DNA of 64,000 nt, from assembly GCA_905210435.1 (NCBI GenBank), contig CAJLWO010000007.1:8909-72908 (forward strand), written 5' to 3'. The notes under the pieces were generated by a model. The model was not told the DNA's origin, did no database searches, and saw only the letters and a list, made by a program, of their open reading frames with translations. Positions 26,367-35,565 of the stretch are shown here, one piece after another. The translations under genes and the position numbers were made by a program. How positions within the stretch are numbered: position 1 is the stretch's first letter; each line of letters opens with the position of its first letter. The DNA is from an uncultured Bacteroidales bacterium (GTDB lineage: Bacteria > Bacteroidota > Bacteroidia > Bacteroidales > Muribaculaceae).

Positions 26367-27776
26367 TTGGCACGTAAAAAGAAAGAACTCCCCTTGCTTG
26401 AAGGGATAGAGATAACAGATGTGGCAGCTGAAGGCAATGCCATCGCGCGCGTGGATAATATGGTCATATTCGTACCCTACGGCGCACCCGGCGATGTCGC
26501 CGACATAAAAATCGACCGGAAGAAACATTCCTATGCCGAAGGGCATATCGACAGGCTCGTCACGCCGTCGGACATACGCGTAGAGCCGCGTTGTGAGCAT
26601 TTCGGCACTTGTGGCGGGTGCAGGTGGCAGCATCTGCCCTATCAGTTCCAGATAGAGGCGAAACAGCGTCAGGTCAAGGACGCTCTCGACCGTATAGCCA
26701 AGATTGAGTATCCGGGCATAATGCCCATTCTCGGCTCAAAAACAATCTACGGCTATCGCAACAAGATGGAATACACCTTTTCCAACCGTTGCTGGCTGAC
26801 ATTCGAACAGATGCGCTCGGGCGAAGAATTTCCCGACCGCGATGCCGCCGGATTTCATATACCGGGTGCATTCGACAAAGTCCTCGATATAAAGCAATGC
26901 CATCTTCAGGACGACCTCGGCAACCGCATACGTCTCTTTGTGAAAAAATACTGTAAGGAAAACAATCTGCCGTTCTACGACCTCAGGGCTCAGCACGGAT
27001 TTATGCGCACCCTGATGATACGTATCGCTTCTACCGGAGAGGTTATGGTCGTAGCTGTCACGGGCAGCGACGATGTGGCCGCAATCGAGTCGATGCTCAA
27101 TGCTCTCAATGCCCAGTTCCCGGAAATCACGTCGTTGCATTATGTAATCAACCTTAAGGTCAACGACTCTATTGCCGATCAGAATGTAATCCATTTTTCA
27201 GGCAAACCGTACATTGAGGAAGAAATGGAAGGCCTTAAATTCCGTGTCGGTCCGAAATCATTCTATCAGACCAACTCCCTGCAGGCTTACGAGCTATATA
27301 AGGTAGTCCGTGATTTCGCTGAATTAAAAGGGAATGAGCTCGTATATGACCTTTACACAGGAACGGGAACCATCGCCAATTTCGTAAGTTCGCGTGCAAA
27401 CCATGTCATAGGCATCGAGTATGTGAAAGAAGCGATTGACGATGCGATAATCAATTCTGAGGCCAACGGCATCACCAATACGGAATTTTATGCCGGAGAC
27501 ATGAAAGATGTGCTTACCGACGAATTCATAGCCGGACACGGACATCCCGATGTAATGATTGTCGATCCGCCACGTGCCGGAATGCATCAGGATGTAGTCG
27601 ATGTGATACTCAGGGCCAGACCAAAATGTATAGTCTACGTGAGCTGTAATCCTGCGACCCAGGCCCGCGATCTGCAACTGCTTGACGGAGCATATCGTGT
27701 GATTGCTGTACAACCCGTAGATATGTTCCCCCACACCCATCACGTGGAGAATGTCGTCAAGTTAATACTCCGTTAA
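26367..27776 (+). CDS. rlmD: 23S rRNA (uracil-5-)-methyltransferase, RlmD/RumA type
   Basis: The 469-residue enzyme methylates uridine C5 in rRNA using S-adenosylmethionine. An N-terminal TRAM-like beta domain (residues 10-65) precedes the iron-sulfur cluster cysteines Cys76, Cys82 and Cys85 (CEHFGTCGGCRWQ), with a fourth likely near residue 173. The SAM site is in DLYTGTGTIANF, and the catalytic cysteine is in YVSCNPATQARDL. Translation must begin at TTG 26367, because a stop (TAA at 26352) lies just upstream in frame and the family begins MARKKK. It may instead be RlmCD or TrmA-like; the exact uridine is not certain. Confidence 0.92.
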   Translation: MARKKKELPLLEGIEITDVAAEGNAIARVDNMVIFVPYGAPGDVADIKIDRKKHSYAEGHIDRLVTPSDIRVEPRCEHFGTCGGCRWQHLPYQFQIEAKQRQVKDALDRIAKIEYPGIMPILGSKTIYGYRNKMEYTFSNRCWLTFEQMRSGEEFPDRDAAGFHIPGAFDKVLDIKQCHLQDDLGNRIRLFVKKYCKENNLPFYDLRAQHGFMRTLMIRIASTGEVMVVAVTGSDDVAAIESMLNALNAQFPEITSLHYVINLKVNDSIADQNVIHFSGKPYIEEEMEGLKFRVGPKSFYQTNSLQAYELYKVVRDFAELKGNELVYDLYTGTGTIANFVSSRANHVIGIEYVKEAIDDAIINSEANGITNTEFYAGDMKDVLTDEFIAGHGHPDVMIVDPPRAGMHQDVVDVILRARPKCIVYVSCNPATQARDLQLLDGAYRVIAVQPVDMFPHTHHVENVVKLILR

Positions 27777-27797
27777 ATACATCGCAAAAGGAAATAT

Positions 27798-28079
27798 ATG
27801 GATAATAAGCAATATATAACGCGCCTCTCCCGTCGTGCTTCATTGAACTATAAAGAGACTCAGCAGCTTGTCAATTCAACGATTGCGATGATTACAGATG
27901 TGCTTTCACAGGGCGATATGCAGGCAATTCCGTCATTTGGAACTTTTAGTACAGAGAAAAAAGAAGAATATATAGCCGTTGATGAGAAAACCGGCAGACG
28001 AATGCTTTTCCCTCCGTCTGTCAGCGTAAAATTCACTCCGGGCACAATTTTAATCAAATCGATTGGTAGCCAGCAATGA
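27798..28079 (+). CDS. HU-family DNA-binding protein
   Basis: The 93-residue protein has the HU/IHF fold: helical N-terminus (TQQLVNSTIAMITDVLSQ), the turn FGTFSTEKKEE at about residues 52-62, and the beta-arm region with RMLFPPSVSVKFTPG. It bends or coats DNA. Residues in the arm are less basic than in E. coli HU, and the RNP motif of the arm tip is replaced by FPPS, so binding may be weaker or specialised. The stop overlaps the start of the next HU-domain gene by 4 bases (ATGA), and rlmD lies 21 bases upstream, so the three genes form an operon. Confidence 0.9.
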   Translation: MDNKQYITRLSRRASLNYKETQQLVNSTIAMITDVLSQGDMQAIPSFGTFSTEKKEEYIAVDEKTGRRMLFPPSVSVKFTPGTILIKSIGSQQ

Positions 28080-29230
28080 AACAGACTATAGCCATTTCAG
28101 CATTTGCAGGTATGCTTGCCCGGCAGTCAGGTTATACAGCTGATTTCTGTGAGCATTTTGTCCTCGAGATGTTCAAAACCATAGCCGATGCTCTTAAAGA
28201 ATCTAACGATGTGACAATCAAGGGCCTCGGACAGTTTTCAGTCGATGAATCCGGCAATGTCGATTTTAATCCCGATCCAGCGTTTGCAGCCGATGTAAAT
28301 TCTCCATTTGACTGCTTCGATCCGGAACCTCTTGATGACGACGTTACAGAGGATCTATTGTCAGTCGCCGAAGATGAAAATATATCCGGTGACGGTTATG
28401 CGAATACGGAAGAAAAAGAATCGGAGGCTACTGTTCCTGAAATCCATTCAGACAGCCAATCCGTCAACCAGGTGGATTTGACGCCTGAAGATGATTCTGC
28501 CGGAATGTCACTTGACATACAACCGAAGGTATACGAGGAAGTCGTAAACGACGAAAGAGAGAATGCGGGTGAAGAATCGGAGCAAATATCCGACACGAAT
28601 GTTCAAGAACCTATGTCCACGACGGAATTTTTACAGTCTGTTACGGAGACTCCCGACGAGGCTTCTGAAAACAATATTCATAAGGCCGACGATTGTAATT
28701 GTTCTACCCGACCCCGTAAATTCCCGATATGGACATTCGTGTGCGGTATGGCTGTCGGAGCAATTGTAGGAGCTGCCGCTACATATTTCATTCTCGTGCC
28801 GCACGGACAGACTGAATCTGCCGTGGAAATAAGGAATGACGAACATAATGTAGCGGAACTTCTTGGAGAAGATACAGCTGTCGTATCAGCAGATACGGTG
28901 TCCAAAGCCCGTCCTGACACCATCACTACGCCAACCGTCCTGACTGAAACAACAGTTCCTGCTGTAGAAAAAGATACTGTAATTTATGATACTGTCACAT
29001 CGACTTTGGCTCAATTGTCGAGAAAACATTTCGGCTCATACGAGTTCTGGGTATATATTTACGAAGAAAACCGTGATGTGATTTCCGATCCTGACCGCGT
29101 TGAGCCAAATACACGCGTACGCATTCCGGACGCAAAGAAATACGAGATTGACGCAAAGGATAAATCAAGCATCAAAAAAGCACTTAAAAGATCTCAGGAG
29201 ATTGCTGAAGAGAAGAAAAACGGCAGGTAA
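28076..29230 (+). CDS. HU-domain protein with transmembrane helix and LysM-like C-terminus
   Basis: The 384-residue protein joins three parts. Residues 1-80 are an HU-like DNA-binding domain (KGLGQFSVDE turn). A long acidic, Ser/Thr/Glu-rich linker runs from about 80 to 210. A single transmembrane helix follows at about 216-240 (WTFVCGMAVGAIVGAAATYF core). The part after it ends in a LysM-like peptidoglycan-binding module near 300-355 (LAQLSRKHFGSYEFWVYIYE, then VEPNTRVRIPD) and a Lys-rich tail. The predicted topology puts HU in the cytoplasm and LysM in the periplasm. It could tether the nucleoid to the cell wall; that function is inference. Translation is coupled to the upstream HU gene through ATGA. 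Confidence 0.85.
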   Translation: MKQTIAISAFAGMLARQSGYTADFCEHFVLEMFKTIADALKESNDVTIKGLGQFSVDESGNVDFNPDPAFAADVNSPFDCFDPEPLDDDVTEDLLSVAEDENISGDGYANTEEKESEATVPEIHSDSQSVNQVDLTPEDDSAGMSLDIQPKVYEEVVNDERENAGEESEQISDTNVQEPMSTTEFLQSVTETPDEASENNIHKADDCNCSTRPRKFPIWTFVCGMAVGAIVGAAATYFILVPHGQTESAVEIRNDEHNVAELLGEDTAVVSADTVSKARPDTITTPTVLTETTVPAVEKDTVIYDTVTSTLAQLSRKHFGSYEFWVYIYEENRDVISDPDRVEPNTRVRIPDAKKYEIDAKDKSSIKKALKRSQEIAEEKKNGR

Positions 29231-29264
29231 ATATGTGCCTGTCGTCTGATTGTCCTGAGAAAGG

Positions 29265-30392
29265 TTATACCGGAATTACGAGCATCGGAATGTCAGCATG
29301 CAAAAGCAGCTTATGGGCGAGGCTCGGGTTGAAAAAGCGGAAAAATACATTCCGCTTTTTATTTGGCAATGCCACAAGGTTTACTTTATGTTCACGCGCT
29401 ATACGGCGATAATCATCCCCGAGAGTGCCAAGAGCAATTTCGTCGGAGTTGAATGTAAACGACGGATAGTGATTTCTGCAATACTCGACAAGCGATTTTA
29501 TCGCTTTGCGGTCGTTGGACGATAGTTCCTTTTTGCCGGGAACATGCACAATAGTGATTTCAAGTGGTGTATGCACAAACAGCCTATATATGGCCTCAAG
29601 GGCGAGTAGGTCTTCCTGCTCGAGATTACTGAAGAAAAGCAGATGGGAGATGTCGGAGATACGTTCGAGAGTGATATTTTCCGGGATGCTGAATACCGGG
29701 AATCTGCACGAATCGAGCACCTCGGCAGTAACACTTCCGATGAGTTCCTCTTCCTTGCGGTCGGCACCTCGGGTTCCCATCACTATCAATATCGGTGACA
29801 GAGTTTTTGCCGTTTCGTTTATCACATCCTCAGGTACGCCTTCGGTAATGAGATTGCTGAACTTTACTGGCGGGATTTCCCCGTCTTTGATGCGTTGTCT
29901 CAGTTGTGCCTCAAAAAGATCCATCGTAATGCGGGCCGCACGCATCAGAGCGTTACCGACTTCCTGACTTTCCGCAAGCTCAAAAGAAAAAGAATCGGTA
30001 AGTTGTACCCGTTTAGACAGAGCCGGATTTATAAATGAATGAAGGAGCATTATACGTGCCTTATGCCTGTATGCCACGTCAAATGCCATAACCGTGGCCT
30101 TCATTGAATAATCGGAGAAATCGACAGGCACGAGGATTATAGGTTCGGCATCGTCCGACGACTGCGCACACTCCTTCTTCGGAGCAAAAATCTCGGAGTT
30201 CTCGATAATACGCAACGCCTGAGGAAGGTCGGACTCCTTGATTCTTACACGTACGCCCGATGACACCACCGGTGTGGAGAGATTGACATTGTGTAAAACA
30301 GCGGTCACGTCCTCGCGCTCAAGCATGTTCTTGAGCGCGACTGCGTGATCGTAAGTATGTATAGCTACAGTTATTAATCTGTCTTCTTCCAT
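29265..30392 (-). CDS. Universal stress protein with N-terminal DUF2007-like domain
   Basis: The 375-residue protein begins with a 65-residue DUF2007-like signal-transducing module (VAIHTYDHAVALKNMLEREDV), followed by two UspA domains. The first starts with ILVPVDFSDYS near residue 90 and contains the nucleotide-binding segment VMGTRGADRKEEELIGSVT near residues 200-218. The second, more divergent copy runs to the C-terminus (NPSLAHKLLLHADIPMLVIPV). The first copy keeps the G-2x-G-9x-G(S/T)-like ATP motif. It probably acts in general stress or envelope survival; no direct role can be assigned. It converges with the HU-LysM gene. Confidence 0.85.
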   Translation of the reverse strand: MEEDRLITVAIHTYDHAVALKNMLEREDVTAVLHNVNLSTPVVSSGVRVRIKESDLPQALRIIENSEIFAPKKECAQSSDDAEPIILVPVDFSDYSMKATVMAFDVAYRHKARIMLLHSFINPALSKRVQLTDSFSFELAESQEVGNALMRAARITMDLFEAQLRQRIKDGEIPPVKFSNLITEGVPEDVINETAKTLSPILIVMGTRGADRKEEELIGSVTAEVLDSCRFPVFSIPENITLERISDISHLLFFSNLEQEDLLALEAIYRLFVHTPLEITIVHVPGKKELSSNDRKAIKSLVEYCRNHYPSFTFNSDEIALGTLGDDYRRIAREHKVNLVALPNKKRNVFFRFFNPSLAHKLLLHADIPMLVIPV

Positions 30393-30450
30393 CCCGGTAG
30401 AAAATAGAGACCTGATGTCCCTTGTTTAGATATAATTTTGCGATTTGTTA

Positions 30451-30708
30451 TCAATTGTTTTCCTGTTCCTGGAGGATTTCCACCGCCATGTCATAGATAG
30501 TAGTGTCGTCAAGCACGACTATGCCTCCGTCGGGACCCGGCTCGATGTGGACGCCGCAGTTTTTGCCGAATTCGTAATTTACTCCACCGAAATAATTTCT
30601 GACGGTCTGGACAGTGATATTGAGTTTATCAGCAATACGATGTGTCGCGCCGTCAGGCAAACTGTCTTTGAGACGGCGAAGTTCATTGAATGTGATTGTT
30701 TTAGTCAT
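30451..30708 (-). CDS. Small helix-turn-helix DNA-binding protein
   Basis: The 85-residue protein contains a predicted helix-turn-helix near residues 20-42 (ATHRIADKLNITVQTVRNYF), with the second helix typical of recognition helices. The C-terminal half is acidic (IVVLDDTTIYDMAVEILQEQ). It resembles a small conserved Bacteroidales protein annotated only as DNA-binding. It is 58 bases upstream of the universal stress protein on the same strand and could regulate it, but nothing in the sequence shows this. Confidence 0.75.
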   Translation of the reverse strand: MTKTITFNELRRLKDSLPDGATHRIADKLNITVQTVRNYFGGVNYEFGKNCGVHIEPGPDGGIVVLDDTTIYDMAVEILQEQENN

Positions 30709-30910
30709 GATATTTAAATTTTAATTAGTAAATATTTCTATCTGAAAAATAAGAATGATACTATTATAAAGTGGATACTTTTTTCTTCCGCTCTAAATTA
30801 TTAATATAATCTGAATTTGCCAAAAAAAGTTGATAAAGATTTTTATGTTTTACGGCATGTTTTGGTTTTATATTCCATATTATACGTTAATAGTCATAAC
30901 ATGTGGTAAA

Positions 30911-30946
30911 CAAAAAAGAGTGACTCCGACCAGGATCCCACTCTTT
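30911..30946 (-). terminator. Terminator of the moxR-bat operon
   Basis: The 8-bp arms AAAGAGTG (30915-30922) and CACTCTTT (30939-30946) are followed on the minus strand by TTTTTTG-type sequence, immediately after the batE stop. It ends the nine-gene minus-strand operon. Confidence 0.7.
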
Positions 30947-30953
30947 CCGTATA

Positions 30954-31832
30954 TCATATTATTTCGATAGCCTCGGCGTCAATCCATGCTCGGTTGTCGC
31001 CCGCGGCCTCCACCTCTACCCATTTCTTTACACGCGGGTCGTTGGGCGTAGAGAGCTCGCGTATCACCTTTACCTTACTCCCTTCGTGGAGAAGCATCGC
31101 CTTTTGGGATTCATCGAGCGGACTTGACGGCGAGGTTGACAATTGTGTCGACTTTGCGATTACAATGGCTTCATTGCCGCCTGTTACGACAGAAGATGCA
31201 TTTATGGTTATGATGACACTTACGGCATTGATTATGAGGAGAACCAGAGCGGCAAAGAAGTACACTTTACGCAAACGTATATTCCGGCTGAAAATATATC
31301 CGGCCGCCAGCAATAGAACTCCGACAAATATTATAACCGATATGATTGCCCATCCGTTGGGCGAGAACATCTGCATTGACTTTTCAACAAGGACATTTGT
31401 TATGCCGTTGGACGACTGGGCGTCTATTATTTTGCTGTTGACAAAATCAAGATTAGCCCGGATGTCCTTGTCCGTGGGATCGAGCCGCAACGCCCGTTCG
31501 TAGCATATAATAGCTTTTGCAAGCGAGTCTGCTCTATAATAAGCATTACCGAGGTTGTAATATATGGCGGCCGAACTGCCGTCTTTTTCAATAGCTGCAC
31601 TGTAAAGCCTTATGGCTTCGAGATAATCTTCCTTTGTACCACGCATATAAGCTTCATCTGCAGCGCGGTCAAGCATATTGACGGATGAATCGGAATTTGT
31701 AGTATCAATGTTGCTCTCGGCCGGGAGAGAACTGTCGCGAGTCGCGACATCTGATGCATTATCCTGAGAATAAACCGGCATCGCCGATGCTGATATTGCC
31801 AGTAATATTAATAATTTGTATATTGTTTTCAT
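30954..31832 (-). CDS. batE: BatE: TPR and SH3-like membrane protein
   Basis: The 292-residue protein has a signal peptide (MKTIYKLLILLAISASAMPVYS), TPR repeats at about residues 50-135 (AAIYYNLGNAYYRADSLAKA), two transmembrane helices at about 160-220, and a C-terminal SH3-like domain (EGSKVKVIRELSTP to the end). It is the last gene of the Bat (Bacteroides aerotolerance) operon and probably scaffolds the Bat complex in the inner membrane and periplasm. It starts 10 bases after batD. Exact biochemical function is not established. Confidence 0.88.
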   Translation of the reverse strand: MKTIYKLLILLAISASAMPVYSQDNASDVATRDSSLPAESNIDTTNSDSSVNMLDRAADEAYMRGTKEDYLEAIRLYSAAIEKDGSSAAIYYNLGNAYYRADSLAKAIICYERALRLDPTDKDIRANLDFVNSKIIDAQSSNGITNVLVEKSMQMFSPNGWAIISVIIFVGVLLLAAGYIFSRNIRLRKVYFFAALVLLIINAVSVIITINASSVVTGGNEAIVIAKSTQLSTSPSSPLDESQKAMLLHEGSKVKVIRELSTPNDPRVKKWVEVEAAGDNRAWIDAEAIEII

Positions 31833-31842
31833 TGTCGTAGGT

Positions 31843-33651
31843 TTATTTTACCGATTTGCTTACAGATTGAAGGTCGTTCATCGCGCTGAATGCGGAGTCA
31901 TAGACCTCTTTCAGCGGACGATTGAGCGATTCGGGTGTATAACGGGCCATTTCACATTCATCAAGAACATTTATGACTTGGGCGATAGTTGCCTCGTCAG
32001 CGCCGTAACGCGTCAGTTCCTCGCTGACATTGTTTCTTGTCAATGCCGACATCGGTATGCTGAGTTTGTCGCTGATATATCCCCACAGAGCTTTAAGCAC
32101 CGAGTCGTAGAATGCCGCACTGTCATTTTTCTGCATCAGGTTATATGCTACCGCCAGACGCTTCTTCGCCATTTTCCCGGCTTTCGATTTGCGCATGCCT
32201 ACGACATCGGAATTTGCCTTATGACGTTTGACCGCAAGCAGCGTGATAAAGACAAGCAGCAATACCAAAACGGGATAAATCGCCCAATACCACATGGTCT
32301 TCGCATAAAGGATATGGGTATGCGAAAGCGATTTGTCTCCGGTCTTTATATGGCGGATATCGGTATTTTTTACTTTTACGGCTTTCTGGTCTGATTCCTG
32401 GCTGCCCCCTCCTACTCCTTTTGCCACATTTACGTTGTATGACGGAAGGTCAATAGTCACATACTCATTTTTTGAAGGGTCAAAATATACGAACGGTGAA
32501 GCTTTTATTTCAAATTCACCGACGGCATCCGGGACAAATGTATATTCAATATCCATCTTGCCGGTCACATTTGCACCGGACACACGGGCTTCGACATTCT
32601 GATTGGGTGAATACTGCTGGAATTCATCGGGGAATGTCACGACGGGTGCTTTAATATATTTGATATTGCCTGTGCCGGTGATTGTATATTTCAAAGATGC
32701 TGCTTCATTAGTGCGCAAATTCTGCGAATTCAGACGGCTTGTCACATCAAACCGTCCGACGGCTCCGTTAAAGTCGGCCGGAGCAGGTGACGGCAGCGGA
32801 CGCACATTTATCACGACATCGCTTGAAGGCAATTTGACATTGCGCTCGACAGGATGTGTCATGTAGAAATAACCGTTGTCAATACGCTCATACTGCTGTA
32901 CGACCACATCGTAGGCACCTGTTTTAAGCGTAAGTTTACCTGATTTCTGCGGGAAGATTATATATTTGCGGAGCACTACGACACGATAATTCTGTCCGTT
33001 GTAATGTTCTATGTCGACCGGATTATTTTTCATGTCGACTTCCTCAATAAGAAATCCTTCGTATGATTCGGGAGTAGTCTGTGCAAAAGATGAAATACCG
33101 TCATATTTGGTATACAGTTTTAATGTGCATTCAACTGCCTCCTGTTCGTAGACCGATGACTTGTTGAGCGATGCTCTCACAAAAATGTCATTGCCTGTAA
33201 TCTTCCGGTCGGGTGTCTGTGTGGAAATATCGCCTGGACGCGCCGATGACTGTCCTGATGAATTGCTGTCGGCCGGAAGCACCGTAAATGATGTTTCACC
33301 GGTGTGCAGTTTCTTGCCGTCAACATCTATGGTAGCTGCCGGAATGACATACGTACCGGCATTGTCGGCGCGGTATACGTATGTGTAATCGACAGTCGAG
33401 TTGGAGGTTGACACTCCGTTGATGACCTGATAAGACTGCGTCGTAGAGCGTGACGGCCCGTAAAGAAGCTGACAGCCCTTAATCTCACCCACTGTCGGAT
33501 TGCCGGCCTGCGCGTTCGACAAGCGATACACTACCTGAAAACGCTGTCCCGCAATGACATTGCGCGGTGGAACGACATTAAATGCCACCTGCGCCATCGA
33601 ACCCAGCGCAATCAGGCATATATTTAGTAATAAAAAGCTAAAACGTTTCAT
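31843..33651 (-). CDS. batD: BatD: BatD-family (oxygen tolerance) periplasmic protein
   Basis: The 602-residue protein has a signal peptide and a long beta-rich periplasmic region. It contains paired immunoglobulin-like segments (YVYRADNAGTYVIPAATI; YTFVPDAVGEFEIKASP) typical of the BatD family. A transmembrane helix lies near residue 445 (WAIYPVLVLLLVFITLLAV), and a cytoplasmic helical tail follows. The family is required for oxygen tolerance in Bacteroides fragilis as part of the Bat locus. The frame opens with TTG at 33657, but ATG 33651 is the better start. It lies between batC (77 bases upstream) and batE. Confidence 0.9.
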   Translation of the reverse strand: MKRFSFLLLNICLIALGSMAQVAFNVVPPRNVIAGQRFQVVYRLSNAQAGNPTVGEIKGCQLLYGPSRSTTQSYQVINGVSTSNSTVDYTYVYRADNAGTYVIPAATIDVDGKKLHTGETSFTVLPADSNSSGQSSARPGDISTQTPDRKITGNDIFVRASLNKSSVYEQEAVECTLKLYTKYDGISSFAQTTPESYEGFLIEEVDMKNNPVDIEHYNGQNYRVVVLRKYIIFPQKSGKLTLKTGAYDVVVQQYERIDNGYFYMTHPVERNVKLPSSDVVINVRPLPSPAPADFNGAVGRFDVTSRLNSQNLRTNEAASLKYTITGTGNIKYIKAPVVTFPDEFQQYSPNQNVEARVSGANVTGKMDIEYTFVPDAVGEFEIKASPFVYFDPSKNEYVTIDLPSYNVNVAKGVGGGSQESDQKAVKVKNTDIRHIKTGDKSLSHTHILYAKTMWYWAIYPVLVLLLVFITLLAVKRHKANSDVVGMRKSKAGKMAKKRLAVAYNLMQKNDSAAFYDSVLKALWGYISDKLSIPMSALTRNNVSEELTRYGADEATIAQVINVLDECEMARYTPESLNRPLKEVYDSAFSAMNDLQSVSKSVK

Positions 33652-33727
33652 TATCAAGTCGATAATATATTTTAATATATTGAATTTATATTTTTAGAAA
33701 TATAAGTGTGCCAATGAATGCAAGTCG

Positions 33728-34516
33728 TTACCATGGCTTATTGTGGTATCGCGGAGCCACGGGTACCTGTTGTTTTTCCAGACGTTGCCGCGTCTTTGAT
33801 TCGTTTTGCTGGGCTGCATTCAGGATGTTTTCCGAATTAGACTGCTTTTGCTGCGGCTGCTGAGGTTGAGGCTGTTGTTGCTGCTGTTGCTGCTGCTCAT
33901 CCTCTTTATCTTTCTGTTCGTCCTTATTGTCTTTATTTTGGTTATCCTGATTGTCTTTGTCATCCTGGTTCTGCTGCTGTTGCTGCAACCGGAGTTGTGC
34001 GACCCGCAGATTATGGCGCGCATTATCGTTGGCCGGATTAAGGCGCAATGCCTTTTTGTACTGCTCGATGCTTTGAGCAAGCTCATTCGCGCTGAAAAGC
34101 AGATTGCCCGAGTTATAGATCGAATTCTCGCGGGTCAGCTTGTCGGCGCTTCCGGCATAAAGCTCATTGAATATTTTATCGGCGCTAAGTTTAAGACCGA
34201 TACTCAGCGAATCGGCGGCATTAGGCGAAGCCGGACTGATGTTCTGATCGTTACCGCCGGCACCCCCGATTTCATCGGCACGTTTCACCATAGCGACTGC
34301 GAGATTGTATTTCGCACGTTCGCTTGCAGGGTTTATTTCAAGAGCCATGTTATAAAGTTCAATGGCCTTTTCGTAATCCTTTGCTTTGAAAGCCTCGTTG
34401 GCTTTCAATATCATGTTGCGCTCTTTGCGGGTAGTCTGAGGCTCGGCCGCCATCAGTTCTACCGACACCGACGCGCCCATCAATATTAGTATGAACAATA
34501 TAAAACGATGTTTCAT
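33728..34516 (-). CDS. batC: BatC: TPR protein with Gln-rich tail
   Basis: The 262-residue protein has a signal peptide (FILFILILMGASVSVELMA) and two groups of TPR repeats (AFKAKDYEKAIELYNMALEI; AQSIEQYKKALRLNPANDN). A low-complexity tail of Gln, Asp, Asn and Lys follows at about residues 170-235. The ATG overlaps the batB stop by 4 bases, so translation is coupled. Like other BatC proteins it is likely periplasmic and mediates protein contacts in the Bat complex. The Gln/Pro-rich tail is encoded by repeated CAG/CAA codons and may vary in length between strains. Confidence 0.88.
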   Translation of the reverse strand: MKHRFILFILILMGASVSVELMAAEPQTTRKERNMILKANEAFKAKDYEKAIELYNMALEINPASERAKYNLAVAMVKRADEIGGAGGNDQNISPASPNAADSLSIGLKLSADKIFNELYAGSADKLTRENSIYNSGNLLFSANELAQSIEQYKKALRLNPANDNARHNLRVAQLRLQQQQQNQDDKDNQDNQNKDNKDEQKDKEDEQQQQQQQQPQPQQPQQKQSNSENILNAAQQNESKTRQRLEKQQVPVAPRYHNKPW

Positions 34517-35553
34517 TTTACAGGCTTGCTAAAGAAGTTAATTTTACTCAGCCAACCGATTTTGCGGTCGAGGATAAAAATATCAGCGATAATAAGCGCG
34601 AATGCTATCCACAGGAATATATAGAACCGTTCGGCCGACGCTTTATATTTGACCGAACCGAGATCTGCCTTGTCGATTTTGTCAAGCAGCTTAACCATTT
34701 GCTGGTCGGCATCTGCATCATTGCCGTTGATGTAGTTCCCGCTTCCGCTTTCGGCAATTTTTCTGGCGGCGTCGGCATTGAAACGGGTAGTTACCGGCGT
34801 GCCGGTCTCATCTTTAAGGAACTCTGACGAACCGTTGCCGATAGGGATAAGTGCGCCTTTCGCCGTACCGACACCTATGACGTTGACCTGGACTCCGGCC
34901 TGACGGGCTTTATCGGCTACAGCGACGGCCTGCTCCTCATGGTCCTCCGCATCGGTAAGCAATATGATGGCACGGTTTACATCTTCGTCGGAAGAGAAGC
35001 CCTGAAGAGCCATGTCGATAGCGGCGCCAATATCCGTACCCTGCTCATTAATCATTGAGGTAGACAAATCGTTGATATAGATTTTGGCGGAAACGAAATC
35101 ATTTGTTATCGGCAACTGCAATGACGAATTCCCTGCAAAGACTACAAGACCGACCTTGTCATTCTCAAGGCTGTTGATGAGTTTGTTGAAAAGGAATTTG
35201 GCGCGGTCGAGGCGGGAAATTCCCTTGGCATCGTCGGTCGACGATGCAAGCATCGAACGTGACACATCGACAGCTATCATTATTTCGATACCGGCGCGAG
35301 TTTCCGTTATCTCCTTTTCACCATGCCTGGGGCGGGCCAACGCGATTATCAGGGATGCCACGGCAAGCATTATAAGTACTATTTTAATAGCCGGTTTGTA
35401 TTTCGAAGCTTCCGGCATAAGAGATGTCAGCAGTTCCGGACGTCCGTAACGCGCAAGTTTGCGTCTGCGGGCGTAACGTGCAAGAAGATACAGTGCCAGA
35501 ATGACCGGCAGCAATATCAGAAGATATAATATTTCGGGATGAGCAAAGTCCAT
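34513..35553 (-). CDS. batB: BatB: VWA-domain membrane protein
   Basis: The 346-residue protein has two N-terminal transmembrane helices, a von Willebrand A domain and one C-terminal transmembrane helix. The metal-ion-dependent adhesion site is DVSRSMLAS at about residues 94-102. The usual DxSxS is kept, with Thr and Asp partners in the LLTDAEDHEEQ segment. The domain faces the periplasm in the known topology of Bat VWA proteins. It lies 12 bases after batA and overlaps batC by 4 bases. Confidence 0.9.
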   Translation of the reverse strand: MDFAHPEILYLLILLPVILALYLLARYARRRKLARYGRPELLTSLMPEASKYKPAIKIVLIMLAVASLIIALARPRHGEKEITETRAGIEIMIAVDVSRSMLASSTDDAKGISRLDRAKFLFNKLINSLENDKVGLVVFAGNSSLQLPITNDFVSAKIYINDLSTSMINEQGTDIGAAIDMALQGFSSDEDVNRAIILLTDAEDHEEQAVAVADKARQAGVQVNVIGVGTAKGALIPIGNGSSEFLKDETGTPVTTRFNADAARKIAESGSGNYINGNDADADQQMVKLLDKIDKADLGSVKYKASAERFYIFLWIAFALIIADIFILDRKIGWLSKINFFSKPVK

Positions 35554-35565
35554 ATCAAAATAAAA

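Noticed and set aside
33850..33985. Short repeated units that could suggest a CRISPR array or microsatellite
   Set aside because: They are simple CAG/CAA codon repeats coding the Gln-rich tail of BatC, with no spacers.
33806..34489. Plus-strand Leu-rich frame of 227 codons opposite batC
   Set aside because: The Leu runs are the complement of the Gln codons in the batC tail; no start signal.
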